Positions 34,016-42,454 of a stretch of 64,000 nucleotides of DNA are shown one piece after another (positions within the stretch are counted from its first letter, which is position 1; each line of letters starts with the position of its first letter). Source of the stretch: Rhizobium sp. P40RR-XXII (GTDB lineage: Bacteria; Pseudomonadota; Alphaproteobacteria; Rhizobiales; Rhizobiaceae). The stretch lies in the NCBI RefSeq assembly GCF_012641405.1, contig NZ_JABAII010000012.1:62001-126000 (forward strand), in the 5' to 3' direction. The notes under the pieces are model-generated. The model was given only the letters and a program-made list of their open reading frames with translations, did no database searches and had not been told where the DNA came from. A program made the position numbers and the translations under genes.

Positions 34016-34714
34016 TCAGCTGCGGCGGCTAAGGGTTGCGCCCTTTGCCGAGCCGAATTCGGCAATGACGGTTTCGCCGGCGATCGCCCGTTGGCCGACG
34101 GCAACGCGCGCCGATGCGCCCTCGGGCAGGAAGATATCAAGGCGCGAGCCGAAGCGGATCAGGCCGATGCGCTCGCCGGCATCCAGCGGCTCGTCCGGGT
34201 TAACGAAGCAGAGAATGCGGCGTGCGACGAGGCCGGCGATCTGCACGACGCCGATTTCGCCATGCTTGGTCTCGATGACGAGGCCGTTGCGCTCGTTCTG
34301 TTCGCTGGCCTTGTCGAGTTCGGCATTGAGGAAGCTGCCCTGGCGATAGGCGATGCTGGTGATGCGGCCGCGCATCGGCGAACGATTCACATGGCAGTCG
34401 AAGACGTTCATGAAGATCGAGATGCGCAGCATCGGCTGGGTGCCGAGATTGAGCTCCGCCGGCGGTGTCACCATCTGCACGCCGGAGACCTTGCCGTCTG
34501 CCGGCGATATCGCAAGATCGTCGTCCTGCGGCGTCATGCGCTCGGGATCGCGGAAGAAGTAGGCGCACCAGAGCGTGAGGATCAGGCCGATCCAGAAGAG
34601 CGGCTTGAAGATCCAGCCCAGTACGAGCGACGCGACGAAGAAACCTGCAACGAAGGGATAGCCTTCCTTGTGTACCGGAACGATGACGTTGCGTACGCTG
34701 TTCAATAAGCTCAT
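34016..34714 (-). CDS. psd: Phosphatidylserine decarboxylase proenzyme (232 aa)
   Basis: Psd converts phosphatidylserine to phosphatidylethanolamine. It is made as a proenzyme that cleaves itself at Gly-Ser to give a pyruvoyl group; here the pair is Gly221-Ser222 in AEFGSAKGAT, 11 residues from the C-terminus. Two N-terminal membrane segments (GYPFVAGFFVASLVLGWIF and the next) anchor it, then FFRDPERMTP and DGKVSGVQMV mark the short-type Psd. The length is that of rhizobial Psd. It lies upstream of pssA on the same strand. Confidence 0.94.
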   Translation of the reverse strand: MSLLNSVRNVIVPVHKEGYPFVAGFFVASLVLGWIFKPLFWIGLILTLWCAYFFRDPERMTPQDDDLAISPADGKVSGVQMVTPPAELNLGTQPMLRISIFMNVFDCHVNRSPMRGRITSIAYRQGSFLNAELDKASEQNERNGLVIETKHGEIGVVQIAGLVARRILCFVNPDEPLDAGERIGLIRFGSRLDIFLPEGASARVAVGQRAIAGETVIAEFGSAKGATLSRRS

Positions 34715-34917
34715 CTATGGCCTACTCCGTTAGGGCACCCTCCCCAAAAACCGGGTCGCGGTCACGGGAAGAGATCATGCCGGTCAAAAGAATGCGAATA
34801 AGATACGCAGTCTTGCTCTGATTACCAGTCGAGCGTGACTACAGGCAAACGCTGTCATGGGCAATGCTCTCGCACGCTCGCCCCCAGCGCAATCCCATTC
34901 TCGGCCGATACATATGT

Positions 34918-35460
34918 CTATCTGGCGTTTTCCAGATCTGCTCTCGTAAAAACGGGCAAGACGGGAAGTCGTGGAAGGCCTTGGATCGCAGGGGCACCCT
35001 CTCCACGCCAGATCGCACAGACAACGGCAAGAATGTGCGCCTGTGAGCCGATTGCCAGGTGATAGGCATCCTTCACCGCGCCGCCAGTCGAAATCACATC
35101 CTCGATGAACGTTACCCGGCGTCCGGCAACGTCTTGTCCCTCGATTGCCTGGCATGTTCCATAGGTCTTTGCCTCCTTGCGAACGAAGGCCGCGGGGATG
35201 CCAGTCTCCAGCGAGATTGCCGTCACGAGCGGGATGCCTCCCAATTCCAGGCCGGCAACGACTTCGGTTTCGGCCGGGATGAGATCGGCCATGGCGCGTG
35301 CCAGCGGTTTCAGCAGCGAAGGCATGCCTTCAAAGCGGTATTTGTCGAAATACCGGTTGGAAATCTGGCCGGAACGGAGTTCGAATTCGCCGTCCAACGT
35401 CGCCACCTCGGCGATGCGCCGGGCGAGATCGCTTCTGGTTCCAATTACCCCGTCTGTCAT
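34918..35460 (-). CDS. pyrE: Orotate phosphoribosyltransferase (180 aa)
   Basis: The enzyme joins orotate to PRPP in pyrimidine synthesis. The PRPP-binding motif is VTFIEDVISTGGAVKDA, with acidic pair and threonine-glycine loop; the N-terminal part has FELRSGQISNRYFDKYRF and GLELGGIPLVTAIS as in PyrE. It is shorter than E. coli PyrE (213 aa) but matches short archaeal/alphaproteobacterial forms. A second pyrE elsewhere in the genome is possible, so its role as the main one is unproven. No operon partner; 203 bases of gap follow, with nothing recognisable. Confidence 0.87.
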   Translation of the reverse strand: MTDGVIGTRSDLARRIAEVATLDGEFELRSGQISNRYFDKYRFEGMPSLLKPLARAMADLIPAETEVVAGLELGGIPLVTAISLETGIPAAFVRKEAKTYGTCQAIEGQDVAGRRVTFIEDVISTGGAVKDAYHLAIGSQAHILAVVCAIWRGEGAPAIQGLPRLPVLPVFTRADLENAR

Positions 35461-35605
35461 CGTTCAACTCCTTCATGCCGCAATATCCCGCGTATACGCG
35501 GGAATCATGCAGCCGCAAACCACATGATGTCTTGGAGAGGCGCGATGCAGGATGCAGATTTGCTTAGGTCTCGCATCCTTGCCCGGTTCGGGGCGAATAA
35601 GGCAA

Positions 35606-35630
35606 AGCCGCCGGAGGTTATCCGGCGGCT
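35606..35630 (-). terminator. Terminator downstream of the acid phosphatase
   Basis: AGCCGCCGGA (35621-35630 read on the minus strand) pairs with TCCGGCGGCT (35606-35615) over 10 bp with a 5-base loop, followed on the minus strand by TTTGCC. It lies 25 bases after the phosphatase stop. Confidence 0.8.
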
Positions 35631-35654
35631 CGGGCATTTGCTGCAGTTCGGAAA

Positions 35655-36353
35655 TCAGAGGCCGAGAGCGGCGCGCAGCTCCGCCTTGGCGCCTTCATAT
35701 TCGCTCTTATAGTCGTCATGCGTCATGATGGTTTCGGCGATGACGGTGCCCGCAATATGGGCGGCTTCGATATCGGAGGCGTAGTGAATGCCGCCGACGA
35801 TGCGGTTGTGGCCATATTCCCAGGCGCGGGTCATGATGACGGCGCGTTTTTCCGGCACCATGTTCGACAGCACGATGCCCATCAGCGTGCCGAGCGTGGC
35901 GTGGCCGGACGGATAGGAGCCGGACTTGGAGAGCGGCACGATGGGCTTGACCAGATCGCTGTAGAGATGCGGGCGCGGGCGCTTCCAGACATTCTTGGCC
36001 GGATCGACAACGGCGCCTTCGGTTTCGACGATGCGATCGAAGAAGGCCGAGAATTTCGGCAGGTTTTCCTTGGTGAATTTCGGATTGTCGATGACGTCGG
36101 AGAAGCGCCAGACATTCTCTTCCGCATCGGCCACGGCGCGAGCCGCCATTTCCGGCGTGCGGGTCACCTGGATCGTCAGGATTTCGCCGAGCTCCGCCTT
36201 CATCTGCGCGGAATCATTGGCGGGCGGAGGCGGCAGCAGATCGAGGAGATTGATCTCCTTGGCATCGGCGAACGGCTTGGCATCCTCGGCAAACACCGGC
36301 GAGGCAAGGCCGACGAAGAGCAATATGCTTAAAGCTTTGACAGAAGTACGCAT
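35655..36353 (-). CDS. Class A nonspecific acid phosphatase, PAP2 superfamily (232 aa)
   Basis: A signal peptide (MRTSVKALSILLFVGLASPV then FA|E) sends it to the periplasm. The three PAP2 motifs are complete: Lys120-x6-Arg127-Pro128 in KNVWKRPRP; Pro-Ser-Gly-His at 148-151 in GSYPSGHATLG; and Arg184-x5-His190-x3-Asp194 in RIVGGIHYASD. GSYPSGH is the class A acid phosphatase (PhoN/PhoC) signature. Asn183 replaces the usual Ser of motif three. It would release phosphate from organic monoesters. It has its own terminator downstream and a 133-base gap to the ABC exporter, so expression may be independent. Confidence 0.92.
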   Translation of the reverse strand: MRTSVKALSILLFVGLASPVFAEDAKPFADAKEINLLDLLPPPPANDSAQMKAELGEILTIQVTRTPEMAARAVADAEENVWRFSDVIDNPKFTKENLPKFSAFFDRIVETEGAVVDPAKNVWKRPRPHLYSDLVKPIVPLSKSGSYPSGHATLGTLMGIVLSNMVPEKRAVIMTRAWEYGHNRIVGGIHYASDIEAAHIAGTVIAETIMTHDDYKSEYEGAKAELRAALGL

Positions 36354-36486
36354 TTTGGGGGCTCCGTTGAAAGGACCCTCGTACCTAGCAAGCTGTCATC
36401 TCAGCCTCGTGACAGCAGTCCGTGCATAATTCGTCGTACCGTTTCCGTGGCCGGAGCCTGATGGTGCGGACTTTGCGGAGGCTGGC

Positions 36487-38373
36487 TCAGCTTGCCGGCG
36501 CCAGCCGGTCGACCACGCCGAGATCGTCGCTTTCGCGCACCTGCTTCAGATGTTCTTCGGCCTGCGTTGCCTCGCGCTGGCGGTTCCACATGGAGGCATA
36601 TAGTCCATTCTGCGCCAGAAGATCCGCATGCGTGCCGCGCTCGGCGATCACGCCGCTTTTCAGCACGATGATCTCGTCCGCGCCGATCACCGTCGAAAGG
36701 CGATGCGCGATGACCAATGTCGTACGATTCTTCGAAACGACATCGAGGGCAGCCTGTATTTCACGCTCGGTCGTCGTGTCGAGCGCCGAGGTCGCTTCGT
36801 CGAGGATCAGGACCGGCGGCGCCTTGAGAATGGTGCGCGCGATCGCGACACGCTGCTTTTCGCCGCCCGACAATTTGAGACCGCGTTCCCCGACCTTCGT
36901 ATCGAAGCCCTCGGGCAGAACGCGGATGAACTCGCCGATCTGAGCGATTTCGGCTGCAGCCGTCACCTCGGCATCGCTCGCGGCCGGCCTGCCATAGCGG
37001 ATGTTGTAGGCGATGGTGTCGTTGAAGAGTACGGTATCCTGCGGCACCATGCCGATGACCTTGCGCAGGCTTTTCTGCGTCACGGTGCGCAGGTCCTGGC
37101 CATCGATGGTGATGGAACCGCCTTGCACGTCGTAGAAACGATAGAGCAGGCGCGACAGCGTCGATTTTCCGGCACCCGAAGGCCCGACAACGGCGACGGT
37201 CTTGCCGGCCGGCACCTCGAAGGAAATGCCCTTCAGGATCGGCCTTGCCGGATCATAGGCAAACTGCACGTCCTTGAACGAGATCGCGCCGCTGCCGATT
37301 ACCAGTTCCTTGGCGCCGGGTGCATCGACCACTTCGGGCCTGACTTCCAGCAGATCGAACATTTCCTCGATATCAGTCAGACCCTGGCGTATCTCGCGAT
37401 AGACGAAGCCTATGAAATTCAGCGGCACCGAAAGCTGCAAAAGCATCGCGTTGATGAAGACGAAGTCCCCGACAGTCTGGTGGCCGTTCAGAACCGACAA
37501 GCCGGAAATGACCAGCATGACGGTCGTGCCGAGGCCGAAGATCACGCCCTGGCCGAAGTTCAGCCAGCCGAGCGACGTCCAGACGCTGGTGGCGGCCTTC
37601 TCATAGCGTGCCATCGACTGATCGAAGCGCTTGGCCTCCATCTCCTCGTTGCCGAAATATTTGACCGTTTCGAAGTTGAGGAGCGAATCGATCGCCTTCG
37701 TATTGGCGTCCGTGTCGCTGTCGTTCATCGTACGGCGGATGGAGATGCGCCAGTCGCTCGCCTTGACGGTGAACCAGATGTAGAGCCAGACCGTAACCGC
37801 CGTCACGGCGAGATAGGAGAAGCCGTAGCCGCGCCAGAAGATGATGGCGGTCAGCAGGAACTCGATGAAGGTCGGAAACGTATTGAGGATGGTGAAGCGG
37901 ACAATGGTCTCGATGCCTTTCGTGCCGCGTTCGATGATGCGCGAGAGGCCGCCGGTCTTTCGTTCCAGATGGAAGCGCAGCGACAATTCGTGCATGTGCA
38001 CGAATGTCTTGTAGGCGAGCTGGCGAACGGCATATTGGCCGACGCTCGCAAACAGCGCATCGCGCAGCTGGTTGAGGCCGAGCTGGATCAGGCGTGTCAG
38101 ATTGGTGGCGACGATCAATGCGATGGCGCCGACCATGAAGGCCGGCAGGATGCCCTGCATGTCGAGCTTGCCGTTCAGCGCATCGACGGACCATTTGAAG
38201 AAATAGGGAACCAGCAGCAGGAAGAATTTGGAGACCAGCAGGAAGACGGTCGCCCAGACGACGCGCATCTTCAGGTCCATGCGCCCGCTCGGCCACATAT
38301 AGGGCCAGAGATTGACGATCGTATTCATCGGATTGCTGGAATCCGCCGATATCGTTTTGTTGCGGTCAGCCAT
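36487..38373 (-). CDS. Atm1/HMT1-type ABC exporter, fused permease and ATPase (628 aa)
   Basis: Six membrane helices (from VFLLVSKFFLLLVPYFFKWS) precede the ATPase. Markers: Walker A GPSGAGKST (about residue 398), Q-loop PQDTVLFNDTI, signature LSGGEKQR, Walker B VLILDEATSALD, and H-loop AHRLSTV. The region SGRMDLKMRVVW and the motif NDSDTDANTKAIDSLLNFET, followed by VKYFGNE, are the glutathione/heavy-metal Atm1 group pattern (NYE and neighbouring conserved positions). Role: export of a glutathione-linked or metal-related compound across the inner membrane. The ATG at 38373 follows GGAG; the longer frame upstream lacks protein character. Confidence 0.92.
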   Translation of the reverse strand: MADRNKTISADSSNPMNTIVNLWPYMWPSGRMDLKMRVVWATVFLLVSKFFLLLVPYFFKWSVDALNGKLDMQGILPAFMVGAIALIVATNLTRLIQLGLNQLRDALFASVGQYAVRQLAYKTFVHMHELSLRFHLERKTGGLSRIIERGTKGIETIVRFTILNTFPTFIEFLLTAIIFWRGYGFSYLAVTAVTVWLYIWFTVKASDWRISIRRTMNDSDTDANTKAIDSLLNFETVKYFGNEEMEAKRFDQSMARYEKAATSVWTSLGWLNFGQGVIFGLGTTVMLVISGLSVLNGHQTVGDFVFINAMLLQLSVPLNFIGFVYREIRQGLTDIEEMFDLLEVRPEVVDAPGAKELVIGSGAISFKDVQFAYDPARPILKGISFEVPAGKTVAVVGPSGAGKSTLSRLLYRFYDVQGGSITIDGQDLRTVTQKSLRKVIGMVPQDTVLFNDTIAYNIRYGRPAASDAEVTAAAEIAQIGEFIRVLPEGFDTKVGERGLKLSGGEKQRVAIARTILKAPPVLILDEATSALDTTTEREIQAALDVVSKNRTTLVIAHRLSTVIGADEIIVLKSGVIAERGTHADLLAQNGLYASMWNRQREATQAEEHLKQVRESDDLGVVDRLAPAS

Positions 38374-38520
38374 GTCCGTCTCCGGCAAATGATTGGGACA
38401 GCCTGGCGCGGCAACCATTGCGCGGCTGGCTGTGAAACCTTCGCATGTGGGGCAAGGCCGTTCGGCGAAGGCGATGAAGGTCGCGCGACGCTTACACTAT
38501 TTTTATGACGCATAAAAGCG

Positions 38521-38549
38521 TTGGCCAGGCGCTGACGGCGCCTGGCCAA
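38521..38549 (-). terminator. Terminator of the LysM gene
   Basis: TTGGCCAGGCGC (38521-38532) pairs with GCGCCTGGCCAA (38538-38549), 12 bp perfect with a 5-base loop. On the minus strand CGCTTTTATG follows. It lies 30 bases past the LysM-protein stop. Confidence 0.82.
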
Positions 38550-38578
38550 TGACGATGGTCCCGGTGGAAGACTGTTGC

Positions 38579-40630
38579 CTAGAGATGTTCGCCGGACAGC
38601 CGCTTGCGGTGAAGCTCCTCGGCATTCGGCAGCGCATCCTTCGGCAGCCCGAAGACCTGGCCGGGAAGGATCCGGTCCGGATTGTTGATCTTGTCCTCGT
38701 TCGCCAGGTAGATGGTCGTATAGCGCACGCCGGCGCCATAGATGCGGCGTGAGATCTGCCAGAGCGTATCGCCACGACGGATGATGACGGCATTGGTGTC
38801 CTGCGAAAGCGGCGCCTGCTCCAGCGTTTTCGGGCCGCTTTCGCTGGAGGAAACCTCCACGTTCGGTTTTGCCGGCGATGTCTGCGCGGGGACGGTAACG
38901 GCTGCAACAAGCTGTTCGAGGCCCGGCAGCGCCGCGCCGATCGATTTCGCATCCTTCGGCAGGGCCTGCAATGCGCCCAGCGCCTTGACCGCAGCTCTTA
39001 CGGCGTCGGCCGCGGCCTTTTTCAGATCCGCGGTGGCGTTGATGGACGGACGAAATTCCGAAAGCGATTTCAGCGCGATTTCCGTGCCGGAGCGAGCCGC
39101 GGCGAGCTGTTCGGCATTTGGCTGCTTGCCGTCGGTAAACAGGCCCTTGAGCAGCGCGAAGGCTTTGGCGGCACCTTCCTTGAGCTTGGCGAGCTCACCT
39201 TCGTCGAGCGGCACCATGCTTGTGGCGGCCGACTGTCCCTGGCCATTGGCGGCAGCCGGCACCTGAGCCGCCACCGTCACCTGATTGCCCTCTGGGCGCG
39301 TGAAGTTGACGCTGGTGCGAACGATGACCTTGCCGGCTCCGTCGAGCACGTCGACGCGGATCTTGTGATCGCCGACGGCTAGCGGCATCGGTCCGTCGAC
39401 GACGAAATGGCCGTCTCCTTCCGCAACGTTTTCGCCGATGAGCTTCTCGTCGGCGTAGGCGCGCACCTTGGCATTCGATTTCGTGCTGCCGGCAACGAAG
39501 ATATGGTCGTTTTCGATTTCGACGGCGTTGACCATGACGTCGGGACCTGCATCCATCTTCGCCGTCGGCGGCGCTGTCGTGCCGGCTGCAGGGTTGGCGG
39601 ATGCGACAACCGCGCCGTCCTGTTTGGCACCTGCTGCCGCGGTGCCGTCCAGTGCTTTCGTCTGCGGGTCGGCAGCCGACGCATTCTGCTCGGTGGACGT
39701 TACGCGACCCTGCTTGGCCGAGGGAGCGGTGATGATGCGGCTTGCAGCGCCCGGCTTGGAGACCATGGCGAGAAGCTGTGTCGAATCGTCTTTCGGCACG
39801 GAGACGGTCGCTACTTCCTCGGAGGTGGCAACCTTGCCGTCCTTGCCGGTTGCCCGGAGCATCAATTCATGGTCGCCGGGCGGCAGCGGATTGTCGAGGA
39901 CGGCGGCAAAGTCGCCACTGGGGCCGACATTGGTGGTCGTAACCACTTTTTCCCCGTCGACGATCTCCAGTTTCGCGTTCGGCTCGGCCGAGCCGGCAAT
40001 GACGGTTGAGCCGTCCGGCTCGACACGCAGCACGTCGAATGACGGTACCTGAGACTTCCCAGCCGCGTCGGTCCCAGATGCTGTTTGGCCCGTCAGTGCC
40101 GCCGTTGCCTTGTCGATCGCGCTGCCGGCTTCGGCGGCGTTGTCGGGGAGAGATTGGGTGATGGCGAGCGCCTTGGCTGCGCCGTCCTGTATCTTCTTCA
40201 CGAGCCCCGTCGTTGTCGCGTCGATGCCTTGCGGAAGGGCGAAGCCGACGATCGACTGCAGCGCCGTGATCGCCTTCGTCTTTGCGGCCGCGAAGGCGTC
40301 CTGCGCCGGGGTGGCTCCATCCTTGAATAGCGCCTTGAGATCGGTAAGCGAAGCCGTGGCAGCCCCCGTCAGGTCGGTGAGCTTTTTGGCAAGATCGGCG
40401 GTGTTAACGGCGCTCGATGCGGCATTCTGCGTGGTCTTGTTCGCGGTCTCGCCAGCCTTCTGCGCGTTTTCCTCGATCGTATTCTTCACCGCATCGCCGG
40501 CCTGATTGACGGCGCTGCCGATCGGGTTCTTGTCGCCGTTGATGCGTGGCATCACGAAAAAGACCATCAACAGGGTCGCAATTGCCAACACCAACAGAGC
40601 CAGCCAACCGGCACGGTTCTTCATCATCAT
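38579..40630 (-). CDS. Membrane-anchored LysM protein with duplicated internal modules (683 aa)
   Basis: An N-terminal membrane helix (WLALLVLAIATLLMVFFVMP, residues 9-28) anchors it. Then follow an Ala-rich helical module (about 95-180, TDLKALFKDGATPAQDAFAA), two Ig-like modules (about 197-285 and 365-450, sharing PDGSTVIAGSAEPNAKLEI / NDHIFVAGSTKSNAKVRAY), a second copy of the helical module (about 480-590, ALLKGLFTDGKQPNAEQLAA), and a C-terminal LysM domain (about 615-663, IIRRGDTLWQISRRIYGAG). LysM binds peptidoglycan, so the protein spans from membrane to cell wall. Rhizobiales have such proteins near mepA-like genes; here the neighbours are the ABC exporter and a LOG gene. Function otherwise unknown. 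Confidence 0.9.
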   Translation of the reverse strand: MMMKNRAGWLALLVLAIATLLMVFFVMPRINGDKNPIGSAVNQAGDAVKNTIEENAQKAGETANKTTQNAASSAVNTADLAKKLTDLTGAATASLTDLKALFKDGATPAQDAFAAAKTKAITALQSIVGFALPQGIDATTTGLVKKIQDGAAKALAITQSLPDNAAEAGSAIDKATAALTGQTASGTDAAGKSQVPSFDVLRVEPDGSTVIAGSAEPNAKLEIVDGEKVVTTTNVGPSGDFAAVLDNPLPPGDHELMLRATGKDGKVATSEEVATVSVPKDDSTQLLAMVSKPGAASRIITAPSAKQGRVTSTEQNASAADPQTKALDGTAAAGAKQDGAVVASANPAAGTTAPPTAKMDAGPDVMVNAVEIENDHIFVAGSTKSNAKVRAYADEKLIGENVAEGDGHFVVDGPMPLAVGDHKIRVDVLDGAGKVIVRTSVNFTRPEGNQVTVAAQVPAAANGQGQSAATSMVPLDEGELAKLKEGAAKAFALLKGLFTDGKQPNAEQLAAARSGTEIALKSLSEFRPSINATADLKKAAADAVRAAVKALGALQALPKDAKSIGAALPGLEQLVAAVTVPAQTSPAKPNVEVSSSESGPKTLEQAPLSQDTNAVIIRRGDTLWQISRRIYGAGVRYTTIYLANEDKINNPDRILPGQVFGLPKDALPNAEELHRKRLSGEHL

Positions 40631-40782
40631 TCATCTCCACGCGGCGAAGTCGTCGCAACTCCTAAAATTGCTAGCGATTTCGCCTGCTTTTACAAGCTTT
40701 CTCAGCCATTTTCGCATGTTCCGACGCAAGTTTTCCTTTGAAAAATCTTGACTGAGCATCTGCAGCATAGTTGTTTGGAACC

Positions 40783-41406
40783 ATGACCGACGATTCTGCG
40801 CCAATTCGATCCATTTGCGTTTATTGCGGCTCAAGGCCGGGGCGCGATCCCTCCCATATGGCTGCTGGCCGCGAACTGGGCAAAAGCATTGCCGAAAACG
40901 GCCTGCGCCTGATCTATGGCGGCGGAACGAAAGGCATCATGGGCGCCGTCGCAAGCGGTGTCCTGTCGCATGGCGGCCAGGTCACGGGCATCATCCCGGA
41001 ATTTCTCGTCGACATGGAAGCGACGCGCCATTCGCTCGGTCAGCTCGACGAACTTATCATAACGCCTGATATGCATGCACGCAAACATGGCATGTTCGAG
41101 CGCGCCGATGCCTTCGTGGCATTGCCCGGCGGTATCGGCACGCTGGAAGAGATCGTCGAGATCATGACCTGGGGCCAGCTCGGCCGCCACGAAAAGCCGA
41201 TGGTCTTCGCCAACATCAACGGTTTCTGGGATCCGATGATGGAGCTCATCCGCCATATGACGGAAGAGGGCTTCGTCCATACCGCCCACCGCGTCCAGCC
41301 GCTGGTCATCGACAAGATCGCCGATATCATCCCGGCGATCCGCAAACACGCCGCCGAGACACATGGCGACCGCGGCGGCGAAGAGGCCGTTATCTCTAAG
41401 CTCTGA
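40783..41406 (+). CDS. LOG family / TIGR00730 Rossmann protein (207 aa)
   Basis: The signature PGGIGTLEE (residues 115-123) and the preceding MHARKHGMFERADA (Arg100, Lys101) define the family whose plant and bacterial members hydrolyse cytokinin riboside 5'-monophosphates (LOG) or act as nucleotide 5'-monophosphate nucleosidases. The N-terminal SICVYCGSRPGRDPSH is also conserved. I start at the ATG 40783; a TTG four codons upstream is in frame. It is divergent from the LysM gene and convergent with the RarD-like gene. A LOG-type activity in a rhizobium could affect plant cytokinin, but this is inference. Confidence 0.9.
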   Translation: MTDDSAPIRSICVYCGSRPGRDPSHMAAGRELGKSIAENGLRLIYGGGTKGIMGAVASGVLSHGGQVTGIIPEFLVDMEATRHSLGQLDELIITPDMHARKHGMFERADAFVALPGGIGTLEEIVEIMTWGQLGRHEKPMVFANINGFWDPMMELIRHMTEEGFVHTAHRVQPLVIDKIADIIPAIRKHAAETHGDRGGEEAVISKL

Positions 41407-41434
41407 TTAGCGATTTGCTAACCATACCACGCCG

Positions 41435-42346
41435 TTAGCGCCCTCTGCTCTGACGCAGCATCGACCAGCTATAGAGCACGAGACCGGCCCAGATCAGCGA
41501 GAATGCAATCAGCTGCGTCGTGCCGAAGGGTTCCTTGAACAGGAAGACGGCAATCAGGAAGACCATCGTCGGCACGATGTACTGCATGATGCCGATGGTC
41601 GACATTCTGAGAAGCTTCGCGCCGTTGGCGAAGATCATCAGCGGCAGCGCCGTCACAAGTCCGCAGCCGAGCAGAAGTGCGGTGTCCGCGAGGCCGGTCT
41701 GGTAGAAATGGCCTTCGCCGCGCGCCTCCAGATAGAGAATATACAGCATCGCCGGAATGCAGAGCAGCAGCACCTCGATGAAGAAGCCCTGATTGGCACC
41801 GACAGGCAGCGTCTTGCGGAAAAAGGCGTAGAAGCCCCAAGAGAAGGTCAGCGACAGGGCGACCCAGGGCAGGGTGCCGGCCTTGACGGTCAGGATGATG
41901 ACGGCTGTCGCCGCCAGGCCGATCGCGACGATCTGCGTCGGTGCCAGCTTTTCCTTGAGAAGGATGGCACCGAGAGCGATGCTGAACAGCGGGTTGATGA
42001 AGTAACCGAGAGCCGCATCGAGCGAATGGCCGGCCCCGATCGCCCAGACATAAGTTCCCCAGTTGATGGTGACGAGCGCGGCCGTCAGCGACGCCATGGC
42101 GATTGTCCGCGGATTGTGAAACGCCGCCTTCACGTCACCCAGGCGTCCAAGCGCCAGCAGCACGATGCCGGCGACGGGAACCGACCAGACGATGCGATGG
42201 GCGATGACCTCGAAAGCCGGTATATGCGCCATGGCTTTCATATAGAGCGGCAGGATGCCCCAGAAGAGATAGGCCGTCATCGCGAAGCCGAAGCCCCGGA
42301 CAGCATCGTTGTTCTTGATTTCCGGTTTCACCGCATCGGTGGCCAT
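41435..42346 (-). CDS. rarD: RarD-type EamA transporter (303 aa)
   Basis: Ten hydrophobic helices are visible. The N-terminal GFGFAMTAYLFWGILPLYMK and the mid-protein ATNWGTYVWAIGAG-like stretch VTINWGTYVWAIGAGHSLDA then ALGYFINPLFSIALGAILL are RarD hallmarks. Substrate is unknown (chloramphenicol sensitivity in the first described member gave the name). Length is typical. It is convergent with the LOG gene and downstream of cimA on the same strand with a 109-base gap that includes a hairpin around the cimA stop. Confidence 0.9.
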   Translation of the reverse strand: MATDAVKPEIKNNDAVRGFGFAMTAYLFWGILPLYMKAMAHIPAFEVIAHRIVWSVPVAGIVLLALGRLGDVKAAFHNPRTIAMASLTAALVTINWGTYVWAIGAGHSLDAALGYFINPLFSIALGAILLKEKLAPTQIVAIGLAATAVIILTVKAGTLPWVALSLTFSWGFYAFFRKTLPVGANQGFFIEVLLLCIPAMLYILYLEARGEGHFYQTGLADTALLLGCGLVTALPLMIFANGAKLLRMSTIGIMQYIVPTMVFLIAVFLFKEPFGTTQLIAFSLIWAGLVLYSWSMLRQSRGR

Positions 42347-42454
42347 GAATTTTCCCGTCTTTCACGATTATTTGAGACGGGATTACTCCAATGCGTGCCG
42401 CGTGGCTAATTCATTTCCTTGACGGCATCGTCAAGCTTTTTGATGGGCGGCGGA

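Noticed and set aside
36628..38508. 626-codon open frame on the plus strand opposite the ABC exporter
   Set aside because: The exporter has all ABC motifs; the antisense product shows no motif and has the Asp/Arg/His-rich composition of a codon shadow.
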